NCBI GenBank assembly: GCA_945889195.1
Contig: CAMDBB010000005.1
Coordinates: 1-64,000 of the forward strand
DNA length: 64,000 nucleotides
DNA from: Bifidobacterium breve
Lineage (GTDB): Bacteria > Actinomycetota > Actinomycetes > Nanopelagicales > Nanopelagicaceae
Direction of reading: 5' to 3'
Part shown: piece after piece, positions 16,242-22,283 of the stretch
Layout: the number at the start of each line of letters is the position of its first letter
Numbering within the stretch: the first letter of the stretch is position 1
Position numbers and translations under genes: made by a program
Notes under the pieces: model-generated
What the model was told of the DNA's origin: nothing
What the model saw: only the letters and a program-made list of their open reading frames with translations
Databases searched by the model: none

Positions 16242-17048
16242 CTATTCTTTGCTACCTAGCCAGCTTGAGAAAAAGTATGGAGTCAGTAAGCCGCCCATCA
16301 CGGCAGTTGCAAAGAGCGCTAGCCCTGGACGATCGAAGAAGAAGAGATTTCCAACAAATCCGCCGAATAGCGTCCAGAGAAGATAGGCATCTACTGCGCG
16401 AAGGGAAGCGCCCTCTTTACGTCGCTCGCGCGGAAGAACTTTATTGAGAAGGCCGGTGATAAACATTCCTGCCAAGAGCCAACCGAATGGATTGGACATT
16501 GGAATATCTGGAGTAAATGGTGCGTGTGCACCAGGTACTTCCCAGGTCCAGCGACCTGCTCCGACCATCAGCGCATCGAGGAAGAGATCCCAAGCGGCAA
16601 GAAGTGCGCCGCCATAGAGAAGGACCCAGTTGCCCGCGATACGACGTGCCGCACATAGACATGGATGAACCATCATGACCCATGCGCATGGCACGATAAG
16701 TGGAACACCAAATAGCTGCACGCCAAGTGATGCGTCATATTCATACACGCCAAATGGCCAGCCTGTGTGTACGCCGAGAACTTCAATTCCCAATCCAAAG
16801 GCATAAGCTATTGGTAGATAACGTGATGAGTACTTAAAGCCGTATGAAAGATGTCCATGTACAACCATGGCAATGGCTGCGACGAAGACAGTTGCAATCG
16901 TGACAATCCGCAAGGCTTCGCCCTCAATGAGGGGATAAGAAATTTGCAAGAGAATAATCAGTGCGACAAGTGCGCCTAAGAAATTTCTCGTTTTCGGGGA
17001 GATGCCACCACGACGCCTACGGCGAGGGTTGTAATGGCGAATCGACAT
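16242..17048 (-). CDS. cruF: Carotenoid 1',2'-hydratase CruF-like
   Basis: Polytopic membrane protein of the CruF (DUF422) family, which adds water to the psi end of acyclic or monocyclic carotenoids. Typical segments: HTGWPFGVYEYDASLGVQLF, GVPLIVPCAWVMM, and AWDLFLDALMVGAGRWTWEVPG. Basic N-terminus (NPRRRRRGG) followed by about seven hydrophobic helices; 268 residues. Lies in the operon crtA-cruF-glycosyltransferase-desaturase; gap of 14 nt to crtA. Confidence 0.9.
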   Translation of the reverse strand: MSIRHYNPRRRRRGGISPKTRNFLGALVALIILLQISYPLIEGEALRIVTIATVFVAAIAMVVHGHLSYGFKYSSRYLPIAYAFGLGIEVLGVHTGWPFGVYEYDASLGVQLFGVPLIVPCAWVMMVHPCLCAARRIAGNWVLLYGGALLAAWDLFLDALMVGAGRWTWEVPGAHAPFTPDIPMSNPFGWLLAGMFITGLLNKVLPRERRKEGASLRAVDAYLLWTLFGGFVGNLFFFDRPGLALFATAVMGGLLTPYFFSSWLGSKE

Positions 17049-17062
17049 GGGCTAAGTCTGCC

Positions 17063-17761
17063 CTAATTGGCTAGATTCTTAACAATTGAGCCACGTAGCT
17101 CGAGTACTTCAAAGCGCGCAAATAACTCTTCGCTATACCAACCGATAGATGCTGTTTGCTCAATCGCTACCTTGTGGGCCTGACCCTTATATGCAAAGTC
17201 GCGAAGTGCTGATGATGATTTCCAGAGCGAGAAGGTGCCTTGCAGACCAATCGGTGCTTCACCAATACCGATTGCAGCAATCAACCCAGGGGATGAGTGG
17301 AGATCTGTAACAACAGGTGGCACTGCTCTCCAGAAACGAAGATTGTGGTTCCACTTGATGCGCGCACGAGTAATCGCGGCAATCTGCGCATCAGGGTTAC
17401 TTAAAGTCTGTATTGGCAGAAATGGTTCAGTCTTTGACCAGAGGCCATGGGAAGAAAGTGGCGATAAGAGTGCGCGGAACTCTGATGTTGATCTCTTTCG
17501 CCATGATTTGATGATGGCCGATTCATCAAAGGCGGCAAGGCGCTCTTTATCAATGACAACGACCATGCCCCATTGCAGTAAGTCAGCATCACTTGGCGTA
17601 AAGGTCTTGCCTGTACCTGTGCCGAGCAACTTGGAAAATGAAATCCCGGTGAACTTTCGGCTACGAATACGGTCGATAGCCATGCTCCAGAAGGCAAATG
17701 GAATACTCTGCTTCTGAATTGAAAAGAAGTAGGCGACGGTGATCTTGGCGGCGCTTTCCAT
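17063..17761 (-). CDS. crtA: Spheroidene monooxygenase-like carotenoid ketolase
   Basis: Heme-type monooxygenase family CrtA, which introduces C-2 keto groups into acyclic carotenoids. Family-typical stretches are ITRARIKWNHNLRFWRAVPP, GIGEAPIGLQGTFSLW, LRDFAYKGQAHKVAI and GWYSEELFARFEV. 232 residues. First gene of the four-gene operon; ATG 17761 lies 6 nt after TATCCT, so leaderless transcription is likely. Divergent from the aquaporin gene with 15 bp between starts. Its presence argues for an acyclic pigment; the substrate is inferred. Confidence 0.87.
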   Translation of the reverse strand: MESAAKITVAYFFSIQKQSIPFAFWSMAIDRIRSRKFTGISFSKLLGTGTGKTFTPSDADLLQWGMVVVIDKERLAAFDESAIIKSWRKRSTSEFRALLSPLSSHGLWSKTEPFLPIQTLSNPDAQIAAITRARIKWNHNLRFWRAVPPVVTDLHSSPGLIAAIGIGEAPIGLQGTFSLWKSSSALRDFAYKGQAHKVAIEQTASIGWYSEELFARFEVLELRGSIVKNLAN

Positions 17762-17767
17762 AGTTAA

Positions 17768-17773
17768 AGGATA
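17768..17773 (-). promoter_or_regulatory. Candidate -10 element TATCCT of crtA (leaderless)
   Basis: TATCCT on the minus strand ends 6 nt before the crtA ATG at 17761, within the 15-bp gap to the divergent aquaporin gene. The complementary bases form the AAAGGAT that serves as ribosome-binding site for the aquaporin. Confidence 0.55.
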
Positions 17774-17776
17774 CCC

Positions 17777-18442
17777 ATGCTGCGTAAGAAGTTATTCGCT
17801 GAGTTTCTCGGGACAGGGACTCTCGTAGCCACAGTCGTGGGCTCTGGAATTATGGCGACCGATATCAGCGCAGATGTCGGAATTCAATTACTGATTAACA
17901 CCATCGCCACTGTCTTTGTTCTCTACATTCTAATCACTCTCTTAGCGCCTATAAGTGGAGCTCACTTCAACCCACTCGTCACCGTGATCTCACTCTTCCG
18001 AAAAGAACTCTCTTTCGTTAACACCATCTGGTACTTAGTTGCGCAGATACTTGGTGGCTCACTTGGCGCAATTTTGGCCAACCTCATGTTTGAACACCAC
18101 GCTCTTGATCCTTCACAGAAAGTCAGAGATGGCGCTCATCTTTGGCTCGGTGAGGTCATCGCCTCAGCCGGCCTTATCTTCATCATCTTCCTAGCTATCA
18201 AACAGGGGATAGATAAGAAGATTCCTCGCTTGGTAGCTGCGTGGATCGGCGCCGCTTATTTCTTTACCTCATCTACTTCTTTCGCCAATCCTGCAGTCAC
18301 AATTGCGCGAAGCCTGACTGATTCTTTCTCTGGCATTAACTTCTCATCAGTTCCAGCATTTATTGCAGCCCAGATAGTGGGAGCAGCACTTGGATACTCA
18401 GCCTTTAAATACCTCACCACCAAAACAAAGTCAGGAAAGTAA
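17777..18442 (+). CDS. MIP-family aquaglyceroporin, AqpS-like
   Basis: Six-helix channel protein of the aquaporin superfamily. The first signature is degenerate (HFNPLV instead of NPA), the second intact (FANPAVT). It is immediately followed, with no gap, by an arsenate reductase gene, the arrangement known from Sinorhizobium aqpS-arsC, where arsenite formed in the cell leaves through the channel. I infer that role here. 221 residues; ATG 17777 has AAAGGAT upstream. The C-terminus is short and basic (TTKTKSGK). Confidence 0.9.
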   Translation: MLRKKLFAEFLGTGTLVATVVGSGIMATDISADVGIQLLINTIATVFVLYILITLLAPISGAHFNPLVTVISLFRKELSFVNTIWYLVAQILGGSLGAILANLMFEHHALDPSQKVRDGAHLWLGEVIASAGLIFIIFLAIKQGIDKKIPRLVAAWIGAAYFFTSSTSFANPAVTIARSLTDSFSGINFSSVPAFIAAQIVGAALGYSAFKYLTTKTKSGK

Positions 18443-18841
18443 ATGAGCAAACCAACCGTTCTCTTTGTCTGCGTTCACAATGCAGGACGCTCACAGATGG
18501 CGGCAGGCTTTATGCGTGAACTCGGCCAAGGTCGTGTTGAAGTGCTTTCTGCCGGTTCTGCACCGAAGGATTCAATCAACCCAATTGCCGTTGAGGCCAT
18601 GGCTGAAGTAGGAATTGATATCGCCAATAACACCCCTAAGGTTTTGACTACGGAGGCAGTACAAGAATCTGATGCAGTGATCACTATGGGCTGCGGTGAT
18701 GTCTGCCCGTTCTATCCAGGTAAGCGCTATGAAGATTGGGTACTTGATGACCCTGCAGGACAAGGGATTGAATCCGTTCGTGTAATCCGCGATGAGATTA
18801 AAAATCGCGTAGAGAAGTTATTAGCTGAACTACTTCCTTAG
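18443..18841 (+). CDS. arsC: Arsenate reductase, LMW-phosphatase type
   Basis: Cytoplasmic enzyme reducing arsenate to arsenite with the low-molecular-weight phosphatase fold. N-terminal P-loop VCVHNAGRSQMA carries the catalytic Cys (CxxNxxRS) and a later segment MGCGDVCPFYPGKRYEDW carries the resolving cysteines, followed by DDPAGQG. 132 residues. ATG directly abuts the aquaporin stop, with AGGAAAG as ribosome-binding site. No ArsR gene is seen next to it. Stop codon shares the bases TTAG with the convergent ybaK-like gene. Confidence 0.93.
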   Translation: MSKPTVLFVCVHNAGRSQMAAGFMRELGQGRVEVLSAGSAPKDSINPIAVEAMAEVGIDIANNTPKVLTTEAVQESDAVITMGCGDVCPFYPGKRYEDWVLDDPAGQGIESVRVIRDEIKNRVEKLLAELLP

Positions 18842-19326
18842 TCGCCTACAACCATTGGTGTTGCGCCAGTACAGGCTATAAGTTCTGTGTAACTTGTTGG
18901 ATAGACAGCGTGGGGATGACCGGAAGCTGCCCAGACGATTTCGTAATCGTTGAGGGCCTGATCAATTAACGTGATTTCTGGCGTTGTAATCCAGCCAATG
19001 GGGGATACGCCACCTACTGAGTAGCCCGATACCTCTTTGACGTAGTTGGCATCTGCGCGGCCTAGCTCTGGAATATCTAGATTCTTCGCGACTAGATCTG
19101 TATCAACGCGATGGCGACCGCTAGTGATTATCAATAGCGGATTACCGGATGGAAGTTTGAAGATGAGCGAGGAAGCAATCTGACCAACCTCAATACCAAG
19201 GCCATTGGCAGCATCAATGGCTGTGCGAGCAGTTTCGGCCAAGATATTGATTTCACCTTTGACTCCAAGTGAATCGGCTGCTTCTTTGAAACGTCTCACA
19301 GCCGCTTTTTCGAGAATTCCATCCAT
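18838..19326 (-). CDS. YbaK/ProX-family aminoacyl-tRNA deacylase
   Basis: Small single-domain protein of the YbaK/prolyl-tRNA editing family, which hydrolyses mischarged Cys- or Ala-tRNA(Pro). Visible landmarks: GQIASSLIFKL, LLIITSGRHRVD, SGYSVGGVSPIGW (the conserved GGxxP loop), and VWAASGHPHAVYPTSYTEL. 162 residues, full length. ATG 19326 is 6 nt after a TAAAGT -10. Divergent from the MFS gene (29-bp gap), convergent with arsC (4-bp overlap at the stop codons). Confidence 0.92.
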   Translation of the reverse strand: MDGILEKAAVRRFKEAADSLGVKGEINILAETARTAIDAANGLGIEVGQIASSLIFKLPSGNPLLIITSGRHRVDTDLVAKNLDIPELGRADANYVKEVSGYSVGGVSPIGWITTPEITLIDQALNDYEIVWAASGHPHAVYPTSYTELIACTGATPMVVGD

Positions 19327-19355
19327 GTGCGAACTTTATGAGATAGCGTCGCGCC
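19327..19355. promoter_or_regulatory. Divergent leaderless promoters of the ybaK-like and MFS genes
   Basis: The 29-bp gap contains TAAAGT on the minus strand (19338-19333), 6 nt before ATG 19326, and TAGCGT on the plus strand (19344-19349), 6 nt before ATG 19356. There is no room for an upstream ribosome-binding site that is independent of the -10 elements. Confidence 0.6.
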
Positions 19356-20585
19356 ATGTCTTTGAGCGCGCTCAGCAATTATGAAAGAGGAATTCGGGCG
19401 CGTAATGCTGTCTGGGCAGGTTTCTTCCTACTGGGCATTACCGGCATGGCATGGATTCCGCGTATTCCTGAGATGAAAACTTCTCTGGGGTTAAGTGACG
19501 GCCAATTTGGACTTCTGCTTTTGGCAAGCACGCTGGGCGCAGTTCCCGGCGCACAACTATCTGGACGCATTGTTCATATGTATTCATCAAAGATTGTTGT
19601 TCGCATCTCTGGAGTGACCTTGCCGCTCGGCGTTGGCATTATGGGAATCTCAGAGACAGTTGCGCTCTTAGGTGTTGGACTCTTTATCTGCGGATTTAGC
19701 GTTGCCTTTATGGATGTTGCTCTCAACGGACAAGCAGTTGCGATCGAAGAACATACAAAGGGTCGCTGGATGTCGAGCTTTCATGGGCTCTGGAGCGTTG
19801 GTGCATTCTTCGCAGCGCTATTAGGTGGCCTTGTTGCTAATTTTGTTTCACCGATGGTCAACCTCGTGGTGATTTCAACGCTCTCATTCTTTGCTTATTT
19901 CTGGGTTAACTACAACTTGTTGCCGCCTCACTTAGATGGACATTTGGGCGATGAAGGAGAAGAACTGGAATCAAAGGTTCCGCTTAAGGGCAAAGAGGCG
20001 ATGATTCTGTGGGGCTTAGGTTTTGGGCTGATGTGCGCGCTTATTCCAGAAGGTGGTGCGTATGACTGGAGTGGAATTTTGCTGCAAGATCATATGGATA
20101 TTGGAAAAGGTTTAAATGCAGCAGCTGCCACCATCTTCTCGTTAGCGATGATTGCGAGCCGTTTACTTGGAGATAGATTCTTTGAGAAGTGGGGACACGT
20201 TAAGACTGTGCAGTACGGCGGATTCTTTGGTGGCGGAATCTGGGGCTTATCTCTGATGATTGGTATTCCACTTGCTGATTCACATCAGATGGCGAGTTTG
20301 GTCATTGTCTGTATCGGTTTTGGAGCCGCAGGATTTGGAATGGGACCGTTCTTTCCCGCCTTTAACTTAGCGGCAGCTTCAATTCCAGGTGTAGCGCCAT
20401 CAGTTGGCTTAGCTCGCATTGGCATCATTGCGATTGGTTCTTACTTCGCAGGTCCAACGATCATTGGTGGAATCGCTGAAGTGACATCACTTCCTATCGC
20501 CTTCGCCTTCCCAGTTCTGCTGATGTTTGGTGCGGCCTATCAATCACGATTTATTACAGTGAAAAGGCTGAGCCACGAGAACTAA
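19356..20585 (+). CDS. MFS transporter
   Basis: Major facilitator protein of 409 residues with twelve hydrophobic segments in two halves separated by a charged loop around GHLGDEGEELESKVPLKG (about residues 195-213). The first half carries IPRIPEMKTSLGLSDGQFG, similar to sugar- or YbjJ-type MFS members. Substrate unknown. ATG 19356 is leaderless by position. Stop codon overlaps that of the convergent TSUP gene by 4 bp (CTAA). Confidence 0.9.
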   Translation: MSLSALSNYERGIRARNAVWAGFFLLGITGMAWIPRIPEMKTSLGLSDGQFGLLLLASTLGAVPGAQLSGRIVHMYSSKIVVRISGVTLPLGVGIMGISETVALLGVGLFICGFSVAFMDVALNGQAVAIEEHTKGRWMSSFHGLWSVGAFFAALLGGLVANFVSPMVNLVVISTLSFFAYFWVNYNLLPPHLDGHLGDEGEELESKVPLKGKEAMILWGLGFGLMCALIPEGGAYDWSGILLQDHMDIGKGLNAAAATIFSLAMIASRLLGDRFFEKWGHVKTVQYGGFFGGGIWGLSLMIGIPLADSHQMASLVIVCIGFGAAGFGMGPFFPAFNLAAASIPGVAPSVGLARIGIIAIGSYFAGPTIIGGIAEVTSLPIAFAFPVLLMFGAAYQSRFITVKRLSHEN

Positions 20586-21322
20586 AGCCAGGTCTGTGCA
20601 ATAGTAAATACAGAAATGGCTAGCAGTAGGTAAGCAAAGGCTTTCCGTAAGGTATCTGGCGTTGTCTTGGCTGAGTAGTGCGATGCAACTTGAGCAACCA
20701 CGACCGCTGCGCCACCAATAAAGATGGGGATATGCCACTCGACGGAATCCCAGAGTGCGTGGTGGCCCAGGAATGAAATAAATGAGTTAAGAGCGATGAT
20801 TAATAGCGATGTACCAGCAGCGATCGCTTGCGGAGTTCCAAAGAAGAGAACAAGTACTGGGATAGCTAAGAAGCCGCCACCAATTCCAAAGAGCCCCGTG
20901 ATGGATCCGATTACTAGCGAGATGACAATCAAGACGGATACGGGCATGCGAGTCTGTTCGCTAAATTTAGGGCTTCGAAGCATGGAAAGACCGGCAAGGA
21001 TTAATACGAGAGCAAAGCCTGTTGAAATAAATGAATCGGATAGATCATCGGCAATTGTTGCAAAACCCAAGTTAGTTGTAAGGCCGAGCCCGACAATGAC
21101 CAGGGCATCGCGATAGAGAATCTGACCTTTGCGCGCCTTGGGGATAGCACCTGAGAGAGCTGCGAGAAAGACAATCGCTAAGGCTGCGGTTGTTGCGCTC
21201 TTGGCATCAAAGCCAAATCCATACATCAGAATTGGAACTGAGAGCATCGCTCCACCTGCGCCAACAAAGCCGAGCACAGCGCCGATGGCGCCACCTGCAA
21301 TGAGTGCGCCGATAATCTCCAT
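20582..21322 (-). CDS. TSUP (TauE/SafE) family membrane transporter
   Basis: Sulfite/organosulfonate exporter family, DUF81. The N-terminus reads MEIIGALIAGGAIGAVLGFV, followed by GAGGAMLSVPILMYGFGF, the family repeat, and again GLFGIGGGFLAIPVLVLFFG in the second half. About 246 residues with eight helices. I chose ATG 21322, where homology starts; the frame can be extended to 21382 through the terminator hairpin, which rules out the longer form. Substrate not determined. Confidence 0.88.
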   Translation of the reverse strand: MEIIGALIAGGAIGAVLGFVGAGGAMLSVPILMYGFGFDAKSATTAALAIVFLAALSGAIPKARKGQILYRDALVIVGLGLTTNLGFATIADDLSDSFISTGFALVLILAGLSMLRSPKFSEQTRMPVSVLIVISLVIGSITGLFGIGGGFLAIPVLVLFFGTPQAIAAGTSLLIIALNSFISFLGHHALWDSVEWHIPIFIGGAAVVVAQVASHYSAKTTPDTLRKAFAYLLLAISVFTIAQTWL

Positions 21323-21341
21323 CTGGCAATTGTGACAGGGC

Positions 21342-21376
21342 AAAAAGGAAAGCCCCCCGATTTCTCGAGGGGCTTT
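21342..21376 (-). terminator. Rho-independent terminator of the DoxX gene
   Basis: Minus-strand hairpin at 21376-21349: a 12-bp stem starting AAAGCCCC and ending GGGGCTTT with a GAAA tetraloop, followed by CC and TTTTT. It lies 12 nt after the DoxX stop codon and just before the TSUP gene on the same strand. Confidence 0.88.
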
Positions 21377-21388
21377 ACCCACTATTAA

Positions 21389-21811
21389 TTAGAAGTTAAA
21401 GAAGGCGAGCGTTCCAACGGTTGGACCGAAGTCGGTGAGCGTTCCACTTGCGATGAGTGCAAAGAGGATAAGCGACGCACCAGCTAGTGAGAGGTCCTTG
21501 TTAAATGCGATTTGCTCATTCATCTTCGCTGTTGCATCTGTCTCTTTCCAGAAGTTATGGAAGATAAAGGCTGCCAGGATCAGCGTGATTGCAAGGAAGA
21601 GGGCTCCGAGATCAACCCAGTAGCCAGCGATGATGTAGATGCCGCCAAGGAGGAAGAGCAGGCCTGAGATGAGAACGCCGAACTTTGCAGCCGGGAGCTT
21701 CTTGTACTTTGCATAGCCAGTCATTGCTTCGAGCTTTGCAAAGTGACCGATGCCTGATGCGACGAAGAGCGCTCCGAAGAGGATGCGTCCGATGATGAGT
21801 ATTGCGTCCAA
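21389..21811 (-). CDS. DoxX-family membrane protein
   Basis: Four-helix DoxX/SURF4-type inner-membrane protein of 140 residues: GRILFGALFVASGIGHFAKL at the N-terminus, LISGLLFLLGGIYIIAGYW, LAITLILAAFIFHNFW and a final ASLILFALIASG. Related proteins take part in redox or thiol homeostasis. TTG start at 21811, justified by a strong AGGAG 6 nt upstream. It has its own sigma70-like promoter overlapped by a perfect palindrome and its own terminator, so it is a single-gene, individually regulated unit. Confidence 0.9.
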   Translation of the reverse strand: MDAILIIGRILFGALFVASGIGHFAKLEAMTGYAKYKKLPAAKFGVLISGLLFLLGGIYIIAGYWVDLGALFLAITLILAAFIFHNFWKETDATAKMNEQIAFNKDLSLAGASLILFALIASGTLTDFGPTVGTLAFFNF

Positions 21812-21848
21812 GTGTTTCTCCTATGGGTAGGGGGTATGTACGAGCACG

Positions 21849-21880
21849 AGAATAGGTGAAAGTAGTTGAAGTTTCAACTA
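21849..21880 (-). promoter_or_regulatory. DoxX promoter with overlapping palindromic operator
   Basis: Minus strand: -35 TTGAAA (21877-21872), 17-bp spacer, -10 TATTCT (21854-21849). An 18-bp perfect inverted repeat TAGTTGAA-GT-TTCAACTA (21863-21880) covers the -35. Size and half-site are like MarR-family operators, which suggests repression by steric block (inference). The regulator gene is not in this window. Confidence 0.65.
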
Positions 21881-21931
21881 TCTACGCTCACAACACGCGG
21901 GAGTTGCCCTTGTCAGCCCTCTGGCGTACTT

Positions 21932-21949
21932 TTCGAACATCTGTTCGAA
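21932..21949 (+). promoter_or_regulatory. LexA (SOS) box
   Basis: TTCGAACATCTGTTCGAA, a perfect palindrome around TCGAAC-N4-GTTCGA, the LexA site of Actinobacteria. It lies 32 bp upstream of the DUF6504-dnaE2-dinB operon and so marks it as damage-inducible. Confidence 0.9.
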
Positions 21950-21980
21950 TATCCACAAGTACCCAGGGGAAGTAGCAACA

Positions 21981-22280
21981 ATGTCAGTCGAAAGAGCGTC
22001 AACAGCACCTCAAGTAATACCAGCGCACGAAGTTCTCGCCGATGGTGGTCTTACTCCTATCGAATTTACCTTTCGCGGCAAACGCTTTCGTATCCATGCA
22101 GTTCTCTCTCGTTGGTGCGAAGCAGGTGGTTGGTGGAACCGCATTAGCGATGGCAAGTTCCGTCCTGACGATCAAGCGCGCGCTCTCTGGAAAGTTGAGG
22201 CAGCTCCGATTGGAGCTCTTGCCACATTTGAACTCGAACGCGATGAAGCAACAGGGCAGTGGATTATTAGGTCGCTCTAA
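21981..22280 (+). CDS. DUF6504-like small protein of the SOS operon
   Basis: Protein of 99 residues, resembling a small actinobacterial family found beside translesion polymerases. The body reads GGLTPIEFTFRGKRFRIHAV, then WCEAGGWWNRISDGK and a C-terminal FELERDEATGQWIIRSL; several conserved Trp and a beta-rich pattern, no catalytic motif seen. ATG 21981 is preceded by AGGGGAAG. First gene after the LexA box, 3 nt before dnaE2. Possibly an accessory factor of the mutagenic polymerase (inference from context). Confidence 0.75.
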   Translation: MSVERASTAPQVIPAHEVLADGGLTPIEFTFRGKRFRIHAVLSRWCEAGGWWNRISDGKFRPDDQARALWKVEAAPIGALATFELERDEATGQWIIRSL

Positions 22281-22283
22281 ACC

